From Arion vulgaris (lineage: Eukaryota; Mollusca; Gastropoda; Stylommatophora; Arionidae): a DNA stretch of 64,000 bases. This document shows positions 1 through 10,371 of this stretch, piece by piece. A model generated the notes under the pieces. That model ran no database searches, was not told the origin of the DNA, and saw only the letters and a list, made by a program, of their open reading frames with translations. A program made the translations under genes and the position numbers. Each line of letters begins with the position of its first letter. Within the stretch, counting starts at the first letter, position 1. The DNA lies in the NCBI GenBank assembly GCA_020796225.1, contig CM036755.1:57402315-57466314 (forward strand), in the 5' to 3' direction.

Positions 1-497
1 GCAACAGATGATCAACAGCATTTTTATACCTACTTTGTGTTACCAGAGCCAAACATGGACAATGAGCAAAGCACAGTCACAAAAATAACTACATGTGAAA
101 TGCACTGACTGCGAAAAGTTACCAACAACACCAGAAAAGATAGTCACCAACATCAGCGTAAGAAAGAAAGTTGGCACAGAACCTTGCTTGAATTACATTG
201 AGAAACAAAGAATGAAGTGGTTTAGCCACTTAATAAGAATGCATCCACACTCCACAGTATACAGAGTCTTCTACAACAGAACATCGGGAAAGAAGGCAAG
301 AGGAAGACCACGAAAAGATGGTTAGATGGCATAGAAGAATCCTGTCAAAGAGCAAAAATAACAATCACCCAAGCCACCAGAACAGCGCAAGAGAAAACAG
401 AAAACCACGACACTGGACAACAACCCGGTAGCAGTGTGACGACACTGGGCAACAACCCGGTAGCAGTGTGACGACAAAAGAAGAAGAAGAAGAAGAA
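1..497 (+). mobile_element. Family F LINE, 3' end (RT C-terminal region)
   Basis: This is the 5'-truncated end of a non-LTR retrotransposon that continues left of the window. Broken reading frames give the usual region after the reverse transcriptase: LCYQSQTW near 35-60, then YIEKQRMKWFSHLIRM (about 197-240), a basic GRPRKD segment (about 303-318), and a tail ITITQATRTAQ. A 32-bp stretch beginning GACACTGG is duplicated around 409-472, and the element ends in (GAA)n at 477-497. Frame changes and the lack of any RT catalytic core make it a dead fragment. Seven other fragments in this window share its KQQ-K-W-GH or GRPRKRWIDGI signature. Confidence 0.75.
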
Positions 498-774
498 CAG
501 AAGCAATATCTAGAAAGACAATTTATGAACAGACCAAACAGAAAATGTTTCTATCGTCCTGTGCGAATGAAGTTTAATGAACTACCACTTTGTACAACCA
601 TTTGTCGAAAATCTGGTCTAAGTGCAGGAGAAAACACACATGAAAAGACACAAATGAAAAGGCAATATTAAAAATAAACCGACTAAACAAAGAAGTAAAT
701 AAACTAAGTCTGTTGGCCAAGTCAGTAGATGTAAACAATTCATACTAATAAAAGCAAAGTAATGTGAATGTATA
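498..774. other. Unassigned AT-rich sequence
   Basis: I see no gene, repeat or element that I can name here. Short open stretches exist, but they show no recognisable domain. Confidence 0.4.
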
Positions 775-1210
775 AGTGGAACGGGTTAGTGTAATGTGTA
801 AGCTCCTATCCACTCGAACACAAGAGGGTTGTTGGTTTTTTTTTTTCTATCCAGAAGCACTTGAGCTTTCATCTCTTCGGCTCGGTGCCATGGACATTGT
901 AACCTTCGGTTCGGTGCCACGAACACCGTGAATCTGGGGAACCTGTGGCTTTTCTGCCAGCCCGCGAAATTTAACCCACACTCACAGAGGGATTGTCACC
1001 CGCAGTCCAACGCGCTACGAACACGCTGGGCAGGTGGACGGGGGTTGTTGGTTAAATCCCACACTCAACTTTCCTCACGTGAGGAAAAGAATTAGCCCTC
1101 GTACCTCCTGCATACTAGGTGTAGAAATGTGAAGTGAAATGACCCCAAGGTCTGAAAATGCTACGTGAAATTTTACTTAATTTAATGAGAAGATATATTT
1201 AAAAAAAATC
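775..1210 (+). mobile_element. SINE S6, interrupted by SINE S5
   Basis: The two halves (775-837 and 1042-1210) match S6 at 12127-12445 and the partial copy at 11400-11490. Shared blocks include ACGGGTTAGTGTAATG, then GAGGAAAAGAATTAGCCCTC and TACCTCCTGCATACTAGG. A minus-strand S5 copy sits between them. The pol III head is not well preserved in this copy. Confidence 0.6.
838..1041 (-). mobile_element. SINE S5 nested in S6, 12-bp target-site duplication
   Basis: The minus strand matches the S5 copies at 11160-11395 and 27898-28102: a tRNA-like head, then a body containing CACGGTGTTCGTGGCACCG and a tail GCTCAAGTGCTTCTGGAT. A T-run at 838-847 is the A-rich 3' tail read from the other strand. The insert is flanked by GGGTTGTTGGTT at 826-837 and 1042-1053, a perfect 12-bp target-site duplication. 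Insertion was therefore by target-primed reverse transcription into an existing S6. Confidence 0.8.
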
Positions 1211-1239
1211 ACGGATGACATTAAGGCAGAGAGAGAGAA

Positions 1240-1993
1240 ATGATAGAAGAGGTGGAGGTATTCACAAATATTGACAGCTACCTAACTATAGATGGGGACG
1301 TAGTAAATGAAATCAATGCAAGATTTGGAATGACAGCTGCAACATTCAGATCAGTGGACAACAAATGGAGGTCATCAGCTTACATGACACAGATTGAACT
1401 CAATATGTGCGCTCAGTCTTACTGTATGGATCAGACACATGGACAACATATGGGGGTCATCAGCTTACAGGACACAGATTAAACTCAATATATACAAATC
1501 AAATGTGCGCTCAGTTTTACTGTATGGATCAGACACATGAACAACATATGGAGGTCATCAGCTTACAGGACACAGATTAAACGCAATATATACAAATCAA
1601 ATGTGCGCTCAGTCTTACTGTATGGATCAGACACATGGACAACATATGGGGGTCATCAGCTTACAGGACACAGATTAAACTCAATATATACAAATCAAAT
1701 GTGCGCTCAGTCTTACTGTATGGATCAGACACATGTACAACATATGGAGGTCATCAGCTTATAGGACACAGATTAAACTTAATATATACAAATTAAATGT
1801 GCGCTCAGTCCTACTGTATGAATAAGAGACATGGAAAACAAGTGCCAAGACAGACAGTCGCATAAGAGAATTTGAGGTAAGATGTCTGATAAGAATTCTC
1901 CGAATTCGTTGGGATCAAAAAATACCTAATACTGCAATCCTCTGTCGCACAGGCATCGATAATATTAACGAGAAATTCAGAAGGAGATGGTAG
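1240..1993 (+). mobile_element. Family I LINE, RT C-terminal remnant
   Basis: The translation reads like the end of a LINE polyprotein: LTIDGDVVNEINARFG (about 1270-1335), ATFRSVDNKWRSSAY, then NIYKSNVRSVLLYGSDTWTT, and finally EVRCLIRILRIRWDQKIPN before a stop near 1991. The middle is expanded by a 98-bp tandem repeat, and frameshifts and a stop near 1822 break it. No catalytic YXDD segment remains. Confidence 0.75.
1371..1850 (+). repeat. 98-bp tandem repeat inside LINE coding sequence
   Basis: GTCATCAGCTTACA recurs at 1371, 1456, 1554, 1652 and 1750, giving one 85-bp and three 98-bp steps. The unit carries codons for the WRSSAYRTQIK to LLYGSDTWTT part of family I. Because 98 is not a multiple of three, each copy shifts frame. 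Confidence 0.85.
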
Positions 1994-2394
1994 TTCCTGT
2001 GACTAGCCCTAGAAGAGTCGAGAATGCTTCTAAACCGGAGCGACCTCACCCAGTCAGCGTAGAGTAGCGAATGCTCTTTGGCGTAGATTCAAGACCAAAT
2101 TTACGGCACTAAAAGATTATTAAAGAGTGTTTATCTTACGATGCGTACGGAATGACCTCACAAAAGGCAACACATCTGATAGAGAAGTCGTCCGTTCTGC
2201 CTTCACTAACTAACTCTGTCCGAGAAAGAGTTACAAGGACAACAAGTCTCCTGCAACGATCTCACTTGAAGGATTTAAGCTTCAAGTACCTCTGAAGTCG
2301 GCGAGGCTGTCCGTGTGGTTGAGGAACACCGTAAAGGGGAATATAGGTCTCACGCAAAAATCAGTCAGAAGCGCAATACCAGGCGTCATGACTT
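1994..2394. other. Unassigned sequence ending in (GAA)n
   Basis: I cannot name this stretch. It runs into AGAAGAAGAAGAAG at about 2405-2420, the type of tail borne by several LINEs and SINEs here, so it may be the 3' end of an unlisted element. Confidence 0.35.
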
Positions 2395-2560
2395 TGCGTA
2401 CGAGAGAAGAAGAAGAAGAAAAAGGAGATGGAAGTCGTTGGGTCATACACTAAGAAAGCAGAAGACCAGACAACTACATTTGGCTGTAATATTAAATCTA
2501 GACCAAACGAGTAGTAGGAAATACATAGAAAACCATGGAACCGAACCGAACTAAAGAGAA
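2395..2560 (+). mobile_element. Possible family B LINE scrap
   Basis: The frame after the GAA run reads RRRKRRWKSLGHTLRKQ, resembling the KRKWRYVGHTLRRNDQ motif of family B copies elsewhere in the window. The similarity is short and the rest is unrecognisable. Confidence 0.4.
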
Positions 2561-2689
2561 GAGACGGGAATGAACTGGAATGAACTAAGCTGACGTGCTC
2601 AACAGAGATTTGGTTGAAGGAAATGTGTTGCTTCCTTATGCTTCAAGTGGAGTTAAGAAAAGTGAAAGATTGCAGCATAGCTTCACAAC

Positions 2690-3232
2690 AACGAACATAG
2701 CTTCACTTCACAACAACCAACATAGCTTCACAACAACCAACATAGCTTCACAACAACCAACATAGCTTCACAACAACCAACATAGCTTCACAACAACTAA
2801 CATAGCTTCACTTCACAACAACCAATATAGCTTCACAACAATCAACATAGCTTCACAACAACCAACATAGCTTCACAACAACCAACATAGCTTCACAACA
2901 ACCAACATAGCTTCACTTCACAACAACCAACATAGCTTCACAACAACCAACATAGCTTCACAACAACCAACATAGCTTCACAACAACCAATATAGCTTCA
3001 CAACAACCAATATAGCTTCACAACAATCAACATAGCTTCACAACAACCAACATAGCTTCACAACAACCAACATAGCTTCACAACAACCAACATAGCTTCA
3101 CAACAACCAACATAGCTTCACAACAACCAACATAGCTTCACAACAACCAACATAGCTTCACAACAACCAACATAGCTTCACAACAACCAACATAGCTTCA
3201 CAACAACCAACATAGTTTCACAACAACCAACA
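2690..3232. repeat. 20-bp tandem array, about 27 units
   Basis: The unit is CATAGCTTCACAACAACCAA. A few units carry an extra CTTCA (25 bp), for example near 2710, 2810 and 2915. Units are nearly identical, which suggests recent expansion or homogenisation. It abuts a family E fragment on its right. Confidence 0.95.
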
Positions 3233-3234
3233 TT

Positions 3235-3765
3235 AAAGACAGTGTTACTGTCCAAATGACACACATAAAAAATATTGAAAAATTACTAACAGAAGTAAAA
3301 GAGAAAAGCAAAAAAAGCAATTGATATTTCAGTGTGGCAAAAACAAAAATAATGGCAGCTGAAAAAAAACACAACAAATATGACAAAGAATATTTTTTAT
3401 CGAGTAAATGAAAATAGAAAGTGTAAGCTGCTTTGAATATCTTGGTTAACTGCTAACAAGAGATGGAAATGGGATGAAGGTAATTAGCAAAGCCAAAAAA
3501 CATAGCTTACAAAAACGTAAAACTAAAAATAGTATGGAATGGAACTGATAGGAAAACAAAGATCAGATTACTAAGAACATACATATTCACAATGTCAACA
3601 TATGGATGCAAATATGGACATTTAAGAAAGCAGTGTAAAAAAACCTGTATGTACTTTGGAATATAAGTGTTACAGAAGAGTCCTCCGTATCTCATAGACA
3701 GAGAAGAGAACAAATAGATATATCCAGAAAGATTGATAGAAATGATACAACGTTTTAATCACAAA
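3235..3765 (+). mobile_element. Family E LINE, partial RT region
   Basis: Broken frames give the RT thumb and C-terminal signature: FSVAKTKIMAAEKK (about 3331-3372), SCFEYLG (about 3428-3450), then KTKIRLLRTYIFTMSTYGCK (about 3556-3610) and TEEKR-like remnants near 3700. Several stops and frameshifts make it non-coding. Other family E copies lie at 4765, 15008, 19970, 35384, 54955 and 56930. Confidence 0.7.
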
Positions 3766-3799
3766 ACTGTGATATAATTGTAATATTTAGTGTGGCAAT

Positions 3800-4186
3800 A
3801 TTTGGATGTTGAGTCAGCCACGTCTGAGATGGCTGGGAAACATGTACCGTATGGGCGATGGTAGAATCCCAAAGGACAATATATATGGCAAACTCGCAAA
3901 TTAATACTAGACAGCATGAGAGTCCATTACTACACTTCATTGTCACATATAAGCGTATTCTAAGTGCATGCATCATAGACAAAGAAAATTGGGAGTGGTT
4001 GATCACAGACAGGCAAGCATGGCGAGCGGCAGTGAGGAAAGGTTCAAAAAGAAAAGAAGAAAAACACCATCACATATGGAGGCAAACGAGAGCGTCATAT
4101 GTATCAGCTCGTCTCCAGTTTCACCTGAAGTAACTGTGGCAAGGATGATCGCAGTCGATTTGCTCTGGAGAATCGGTTGATTTCTT
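3800..4186 (+). mobile_element. Family K LINE, C-terminal end with zinc-finger remnant
   Basis: A frame beginning near 3810 reads SQPRLRWLGNMYRMGDGRIPK, a degraded form of the common LINE motif R-R-L-R-W-GH-RM. It continues through KENWEWLITDRQAWRAAVRKG (about 3985-4045) and ends in SNCGKDDRSRF (about 4130-4160), a degraded C2H2-type finger often found at the end of such ORFs. Stops near 3900 show it is dead. A Penelope-like tail follows directly. Confidence 0.65.
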
Positions 4187-4560
4187 TGTATGGTACCTTG
4201 CGACCAAGTGGGCTCAACGTATTACATTCCTATGCTTCTTAGTACTTTCTCTTCCCATGCCTTGTAATCTATATGGGTATATGTTGCATGTATTCAAGTT
4301 ATATATTTACTAGATATTTCATTGTTTCTCTTCCGTTATATTTCTAGTTTTTATGTGTGCTTTTGTGTTACATTTATTTCGTTATTCGTTTTTATTCCAA
4401 GATTTTCATTAGAAACGTTTGTATTTGGTCGTCCATTTGTTTTTTTAAATTTGTCACTCCTGTTGTTCGTTTGCTTGATAAAGGCCTTGTTGGTCGAAAC
4501 GTTGCTGTATTTTGTCATGTTTTTTTGTAATTTGTAAAACTTCAGTACTTTGTGATTACG
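4187..4560 (+). mobile_element. Penelope-like element 3' tail with hammerhead-like stem-loop
   Basis: The sequence aligns by eye to the tail of the Penelope-like remnant at 25413-25800: ctcaacgtattacattcctatgc-type block near 4213, then GATAAAGGCC, a short loop, GGTCGAAACGTTG at about 4477-4504, and GTAAAACTTCAG after it. The GGCC/GGTC stem followed by GAAAC resembles the core of hammerhead ribozymes known from Penelope-like element ends. The conserved CUGAUGA box is degraded to TTGATAA here. Confidence 0.6.
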
Positions 4561-4564
4561 AGTT

Positions 4565-4672
4565 TTGGCAAGGATTCCCACCCCAGAATAGGCCATTACA
4601 GCCACAACAGACGTTGTGATTCAGCGCAGAACAAACTATATGACGCAAAACCTATTGTCTCCTGAGACATAG
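4565..4672 (+). mobile_element. Family K-like LINE terminal zinc-finger segment
   Basis: One frame reads FGKDSHPRIGHYSHNRRC and reaches a stop at about 4662. The H-x(4)-H-x(3)-C spacing and the IG-YSHNRRC ending are typical of the final C2H2/C2HC finger of some LINE ORF2 proteins. The Penelope-like tail just upstream probably inserted into, or abuts, this LINE end. Confidence 0.5.
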
Positions 4673-4764
4673 AGGTCAATGAATGAATGAAATTGATATG
4701 AATCATAGACTTTATAAAACAATCAATCGTTAAAGGACAGACTCTTTCCTTTATAAACAAAGTG

Positions 4765-5100
4765 CTGCTGGCAAATTCTTACAACGGTCTGGACAGAGAA
4801 GAGATACAATACAGACAAGATCTACAAGACTTGGACATTGAGAAACATTTGCTCGCAAATAAAGTCATATCTCGGAAACTGAATTATTTTGGTAATATTA
4901 AACATCATCGTGGTTTAGAGAGAACAGTAATAGAGGGTATAGTTCCTGGAAGACGAGGCAGGGATTAAAAACGACTGTGGCGACAAACCATTAAAGACAC
5001 TTTGAACAGGATGTTGGAGGAGGCGGAAGAACTTGTAGAGACCACGAGTTTTTCATGCAGGCTGTGATGAGATCGATGTTCTGTGAAGGACATGTATGGA
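4765..5100 (+). mobile_element. Family E LINE, 3' fragment
   Basis: The frame at 4762-4968 contains LNYFGNIKHHRGLERTVIEG and PGRRGRD, the family E equivalent of FGHIKRHEGLEKTIMKG and RRGRPRRRW. Downstream, broken frames continue with TLNRMLEEAEEL. It is truncated and interrupted by stops. Confidence 0.7.
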
Positions 5101-5124
5101 TGATGAATATTTGGCGAGGGATAT

Positions 5125-5694
5125 ATAGTAAAAGAGTTGTACAACCTGTTGTATTTTTGACAGATGCAAAATCAGCACTCCAATAAATTGTCCGGTCTAC
5201 AGACCCTACTGTCTAAACTGTGCAAGCAGCGCAGTGTCGTCTTGCAGTGGATACCCTCTCACTGTGGAATACCAGGAAATGAAACAGCAGACCGACTGGC
5301 CAAGAAAGGTGCTGCAGAAGAGCAACCGGATGTACCAGTTACCTACCACCAAAAGAAATGGATGATTAATTCAATCAGAAAGCTACATGTACCAACACAA
5401 GATGATTATTATAATATGAGCAGATTAGAACAAGTTGTCATTCTGCGAGTTAGAACAGGACGCAATCGACCCCGCAGCCACATGTATAAAAAATCCAAGA
5501 TTGGTAATTCAGCCATGTGTACATGTTTACAGGCACACCAGACTGCAGAGCACATACTTCAAGATTGCCCGAATATGATACACTGAGGCAAACTCACTGG
5601 CCTAACGAAACAACACTCGACAGAAAACTACACGGACCTCCGTGTGAGCTACAAAAGACAGTGAAGTTCATACAAGAGATAACATTGAATGTAT
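5125..5694 (+). mobile_element. RNH-1 LINE: RNase H domain remnant
   Basis: This is the C-terminal RNase H domain of an I-like non-LTR retrotransposon. VFLTDAKSALQ (about 5150-5184) carries the first catalytic Asp. LQWIPSHCGIPGNETADRLA (about 5242-5302) carries the conserved His and last Asp. A zinc-knuckle-like CTCLQAHQTAEHILQDCP follows (about 5520-5575). The ORF ends at a stop near 5692 after CELQKTVKFIQEITLNV. It is broken by a stop near 5185 with a frame change and by a frameshift near 5583, so it is a pseudogene. Copies of the same family lie at 15188 and 23255. Confidence 0.85.
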
Positions 5695-6058
5695 AGACAA
5701 TATTTCAAGCAAACGAAAGGAAGGAGGAAGGAAGAGAGTTGTTGGAAATTGTATGTGGTGTCCTAGAGAAGCACAGGATGAGAACCACTTTCACAGAACC
5801 ATCCAGGTATACACAATTATGGTTCCACTAAACGCGTCCTCATTAATAAACCATCAAAAGGCAAGACGCTCATGAATGATCTCATTACCAAATTCCAGGT
5901 CAAGTAGATGCCACCTTAATAGGTTACCTGTCTCTTCATCCTACAGGAGTTAAATGAAGTACAGCATACATCAGGATGATTGCTAGACTACGTTAGAGAT
6001 TTCACTGACGCTGCTAATAATTGTTTCACAGTAAACTTTTAAACAACTGTTTCTTTCT
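5695..6058. other. Unassigned single-copy-looking sequence
   Basis: I see no coding domain, repeat or TE signature here. It lies between an RNase H LINE remnant and a microsatellite-rich array. Confidence 0.4.
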
Positions 6059-6152
6059 TCATAAACATGGATCTCTCTCTCTCTCTCTCGATCCCCATAA
6101 ACATGGATCTCTCTCTCTCTCTCTCGATCCCCATAAACATGGATCTCTCTCT
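6059..6152. repeat. About 47-bp repeat with embedded (CT)n, 3 copies
   Basis: CATAAACATGGATCTCTCTC followed by further CT dinucleotides and CGATCCC occurs three times (6060, 6098, 6132). The last unit is shortened and passes directly into the 21-bp array. Confidence 0.8.
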
Positions 6153-7600
6153 CGCGATACATTTTCTAGTTCTTCTAATACATTTTCTAGTTCTTCTAAT
6201 ACATTTTCTAGTTCTTCTAATACATTTTCTAGTTCTTCTAATACATTTTCTAGTTCTTCTAATACATTTTCTAGTTCTTCTAATACGTTTTATAGTTTCT
6301 TCTAATACATTTTCTAGTTCTTCTAATACATTTTCTAGTTCTTCTAATACATTTTCTAGTTCTTCTAATACATTTTCTAGTTCTTCTAATACCTTTTCTA
6401 GTTCTTCTAATACATTTTATAGTTCTTCTAATACATTTTCTAGTTCTTCTAATACATTTTCTAGTTCTTCTAATACATTTTCTAGTTCTTCTAATACATT
6501 TTCTAGTTCTTCTAATACATTTTCTAGTTCTTCTAATACCTTTTCTAGTTCTTCTAATACATTTTCTAGTTCTTCTAATACATTTTCTAGTTCTTCTAAT
6601 ACATTTTATAGTTCTTCTAATACGTTTTCTAGTTCTTCTAATACATTTTATAGTTTCTTCTAATACATTTTCTAGTTCTTCTAATACATTTTCTAGTTCC
6701 TTCTAATACATTTTCTAGTTCTTCTAATACGTTTTCTAGTTCTTCTAATACATTTTCTAGTTCCTTCTAATACATTTTCTAGTTCTTCTAATACATTTTA
6801 TAGTTTCTTCTAATACATTTTCTAGTTCTTCTAATACATTTTCTAGTTCTTCTAATACATATTATAGTTCTTCTAATACGTTTTCTAGTTCTTCTAATAC
6901 ATTTTATAATTTCTTCTAATACATTTTCTAGTTCTTCTAATACATTTTCTAGTTCCTTCTAATACATTTTATAGTTCTTCTAATACGTTTTCTAGTTCTT
7001 CTAATACATTTTCTAGTTCCTTCTAATACATTTTCTAGTTCTTCTAATACATTTTCTAGTTTCTTCTAATACATTTTATAGTTCTTCTAATACGTTTTCT
7101 AGTTCTTCTAATACATTTTCTAGTTCTTCTAATACATTTTCTAGTTCTTCTAATACATTTTCTAGTTCTTCTAATACATTTTATAGTTCTTCTAATACGT
7201 TTTCTAGTTCTTCTAATACATTTTATAGTTTCTTCTAATACATTTTCTAGTTCTTCTAATACATTTTCTAGTTCCTTCTAATACATTTTATAGTTCTTCT
7301 AATACGTTTTCTAGTTTCTTCTAAAACATTTTCTAGTTTCTTCTAATACATTTTCTAGTTCTTCTAATACATTTTCTAGTTCTTCTAATACATTTTCTAG
7401 TTTCTTCTAATACATTTTCTAGTTCTTCTAATACATTTTTTAGTTCTTCTAATACATTTTCTAGTTCTTCTAATACATTTTCTAGTTCTTCTAATACATT
7501 TTCTAGTTCTTCTAATACATTTTCTAGTTCTTCTAATACATTTTCTAGTTCTTCTAATACATTTTCTAGTTTCTTCTAATACCTTTTCTAGCTCTTACCT
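6153..7600. repeat. 21-bp tandem array, about 68 units
   Basis: The unit is ACATTTTCTAGTTCTTCTAAT. Substitutions recur in several units (CTAG to ATAG, ACATT to ACGTT), and 22-bp units with an extra T or C become common after about 6650. Because 21 is a multiple of three, the first part stays open in two frames (a Ser-Asn-Thr-Phe repeat). That is a by-product of the unit length, not evidence of a gene. Units decay after 7580. Confidence 0.95.
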
Positions 7601-8082
7601 TCGAATACTTTTTCTATTTATATCCTTCTAATACTTTCTTGGTTCTCACATTGCAATACTTGTTCTAGTTCCTACCTTCTATTATATATTGTAGTTCTAG
7701 TCTCATTTTCTCCTTCTTGTCATAATAATAGAAAAGGATCTAGCACCAAATATTTATTCGAATTCTAACAAATAGATTTGTCTATTTTGAACCTAATAGA
7801 TTTTCCATTCTTAGCCGTTTAGTACTTGTTCGAATACCAACCTGCCATTAAAGTTTCTGTTAGGGATAGATGCAAGATACAACAATGCTTGTCATATGAA
7901 GTGTCGTCTAAGTCTTGCCTAATTAGTGAAGATTGTGTTGTTGTTGTGATCAGCTAGCATTCATGGTATTAGGAACACAAGTGGCAAGGACACCGACGAC
8001 ACATTAAATCATGCGAGACTTAGTATCTTCTTATTAAACAATACTTCCTCAGTTGAAAATCATTTGTGGACTTTTATTGCTG
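7601..8082. other. Decayed array edge and unassigned sequence
   Basis: Diverged relatives of the 21-bp unit (CTTCTAATACTTTCTTGGTT and similar) can be followed to about 7720. After that I recognise nothing. Confidence 0.45.
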
Positions 8083-8540
8083 ATGTACCTGTGCAGGTAT
8101 CCTCCTTTTATTGCTGATATACCTGTGTAGGTATCTTTTATTGCTGATATACCTGTGTAGGTATCCTTCTTTTATTGCTGATGTACCTGTGCAGGTATCC
8201 TCCTTTTATTGCTGATGTACCTGTGCAGGTATCCTTCTTTTATTGCTGATATACCTGTGTAGGTATCCTCCTTTTATTGCTGATATACCTGTGTAGGTAT
8301 CTTCCTTTTATTGCTGATATACCTGTGCAGGTATCCTTCTTTTATTGCTGATGTACCTGTGTAGGTATCCTCCTTTTATTGCTGATATACCTGTGCAGGT
8401 ATCCTTCTTTTATTGCTGATATACCTGTGTAGGTATCCTCCTTTTATTGCTGATATACCTGTGCAGGTATCCTCCTTTTATTGCTGATGTACCTGTGCAG
8501 GTATCTTCCTTTTATTGCTGATATACCTGTGCAGATATCC
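8083..8540. repeat. 33-bp tandem array with internal palindrome, about 14 units
   Basis: The unit is TTTTATTGCTGATATACCTG followed by TGCAGGTATCCTCC. Each unit contains ATACCTG and CAGGTAT arms two bases apart, so single strands could form a hairpin per unit. A few units are shorter. The array ends exactly where the family B LINE 3' end begins, near 8545. Confidence 0.9.
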
Positions 8541-8544
8541 TCCT

Positions 8545-9340
8545 TTTCTTCCGTACCGTTATACGTAACAGATATGTATATTTCTTTAGTACCGTTATAC
8601 GTTACATAGGGCCTGCAAGTAAGTTTTCCATACCGCTCTATCGAGGGCAATTTGCTCAATCTCTTGTATGGAAATGAGTCGATATTTCTTACCTCTCTCA
8701 ACAAAGTTCGTTTCATGGTTTCTCTATGTTGTCCTCTCTTTCTTGAACACATCGCCATCCATTTCAAAGCCCGCTTCGGTATTCTTTGACCATTTTTCTC
8801 AAGGTATGTCCAACACTTCTCCATATTCTCCTTCTTATAACAGTTGTTACTAGACAAGACATATCTCCATATTCTCCTTCTTATAACAGTTGTTACTAGA
8901 CAAGACATATCTCCATATTCTCCTTCTTATACCAGTAGGGGGTCTCTGTGGCTAAGTGGTTAAGCCATTTGCCTTGTGAGTCGAAGGTCGTGGGTTCGAG
9001 TCCGAACCGCGCCATTCTGTTCACGAGTGCAGTTTTTTCCAAAGACCCCTAGGATTGTTGATGGAGCTACGGAGTTCGTGCAATACTCTCGGCAGGTGGC
9101 GTGCCATTTCTGCGGAGAGGGACCGAGCCGTGTGGGTTAAAACCCGGTGCAATGAAGTCAATCCTTCGGCTTTTAAACCTTTTTCTTATAATAGTTGTTA
9201 CTAGACAAGACATATCTCATATCTCCATATTCTCCTTCTTATAGCAGTTGTTACTAGCGGTTGACAAGACATATTTGTGATTTAATCGCTTCAACTGAAT
9301 TCATCCGATTTTATGTTCATTATTTTTTGCAAAAGTCATT
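8545..9340 (-). mobile_element. Family B LINE copy, with 47-bp repeats and nested SINE
   Basis: Read on the minus strand, this contains KKIMNIKSDEF (about 9330-9297), PLVTT-type and RRRIWRY motifs, GQRIPKRALKWMAM (about 8800-8755), SRKRGQHRETMKRTLLREV and a terminal RYGKLTCRPYVTY (about 8640-8600). This is the C-terminal end of a LINE ORF. Its 3' end CCGTTATACGTTAC is duplicated (8555 and 8592). A roughly 47-bp segment around CTCCTTCTTATAACAGTTG occurs at about 8818, 8866, 8910, 9183 and 9222. SINE S1 splits the copy at 8937-9182. Confidence 0.75.
8937..9182 (+). mobile_element. SINE S1, near-complete copy
   Basis: The tRNA-derived head has an A box TGGCTAAGTGG (8949-8959) and a B box GGTTCGAGTCC (8993-9003), the internal RNA polymerase III promoter. 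The body includes CCCTAGGATTGTTG, then GAGCTACGGAGTTCGTGCAA, and ends in CTTCGGCTTTTAAACC. It lies between copies of the 47-bp family B repeat. Other S1 copies are at 16053-17905 (interrupted) and 54340-54632 (minus strand). Confidence 0.8.
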
Positions 9341-9344
9341 ATTT

Positions 9345-9470
9345 TCCAACATAAGATATGTAACACAAGGCCTGCAAAAAATGTTTCCATACCTTTCTAT
9401 CCTGAGCAACTCGTTCATCTCTTCTATTGAACTGAGTATTAAAGAGTCTGTATTCAACATCAAACAAACA
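9345..9470 (-). mobile_element. Second family B LINE 3' end
   Basis: The minus strand reads LSSIEEMNELLRIERYGN and then CRPCVTY, the C-terminus of family B. It sits head-to-tail with the copy at 8545-9340. Upstream in its own orientation the ORF is replaced by the 22-bp array. Confidence 0.7.
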
Positions 9471-9484
9471 AAGAAACAAAAAAA

Positions 9485-10010
9485 ACAACAACAGAGAACA
9501 TAGGAAACAGCAACAGAGAACATAGGAAACAGCAACAGAGAACATAGGAAACAGCAACAGAGAACATAGGAAACAGCAACAGAGAACATAGGAAACAGCA
9601 ACAGAGAACATAGGAAACAGCAACAGAGAACATAGGAAACAGCAACAGAGAACATAGGAAACAGCAACAGAGAACATAGGAAACAGCAACAGAGAACATA
9701 GGAAACAGCAACAGAGAACATAGGAAACAGCAACAGAGAACATAGGAAACAGCAACAGATAACATAGGAAACAGCAACAGAGAACATAGGAAACAACAGA
9801 GAACATAGGAAACAACAACAGAGAACATAGGAAACAGCAACAGAGAACATAGGAAACAGCAACAGAGAACATAGGAAACAGCAACAGAGAACATAGGAAA
9901 CAGCAACAGAGAACATAGGAAACAACAGAGAACATAGGAAACAACAGAGAACATAGGAAACAACAGAGAACATAGGAAACAACAGAGAACATAGGAAACA
10001 ACAACAACAG
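9485..10010. repeat. 22-bp tandem array, about 24 units
   Basis: The unit is AACAGCAACAGAGAACATAG plus GA. The right end and one internal site use 19-bp units lacking CAG (AACAACAGAGAACATAGGA). It interrupts a family B LINE on the minus strand. Long cysteine- and leucine-rich minus-strand frames across it are by-products of the repeat. Confidence 0.95.
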
Positions 10011-10092
10011 AACAGTAAGAATTCAGTCCGTGAGATAATTATAATTGATAAACTATATAGCTTTATATTATATTCCTCTCTACATGTATACG

Positions 10093-10371
10093 TCTCACAG
10101 TCTCCGTGTGGTTGCCGGGGCCCACAAGGAAAGCAAAGAATAGTATCAATGCGACCTACAAGGCATGTCGTAAGAGGCGACTCATGTAGGACCTAGGAAA
10201 ACTAACCTAGTTAAATAAAAAAGCATCGAAGAAATTGGATGTGCTGGCCTACTTGTAAGCGCATAACTGGCACAACGTACGATCGCTCTTAGGCTCAGAT
10301 CACATACAAATCACACAGATTGGTTAACAAGTGGTCGATATGGAACTTTCAAAGAAGAAGAAACGTCTCAT
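10093..10371 (+). mobile_element. SINE S4 copy
   Basis: It starts CTCCGTGTGGTTGCCGGGG, includes GCGACCTACAAGGCATGTCG then TAAGAGGCGACT, and ends GGAACTTTCAAAGAAGAAG. Four other copies in the window have the same order of blocks and the same (GAA)n tail (33160, 42590, and minus-strand 17941 and 50717). No clear A and B boxes are visible, so the origin of the head is unsettled. Confidence 0.75.

Noticed and set aside
4475..4504. Firm call of an active hammerhead ribozyme
   Set aside because: The conserved box is degraded and stems I and III were not found, so it is kept only as a hammerhead-like candidate.
5164..5586. Host RNase H gene
   Set aside because: The neighbouring zinc-knuckle-like tail, the upstream frame with a stop and sister copies at 15188 and 23255 show it is a dead LINE domain.
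8937..9010. Functional tRNA gene
   Set aside because: A and B boxes are present, but the sequence continues into a dispersed SINE body and an acceptor stem cannot be formed convincingly.
9320..10007. Multi-pass membrane protein (220-codon minus frame rich in Cys, Phe and Leu)
   Set aside because: It is a translation of the 22-bp array fused to a LINE B C-terminus.
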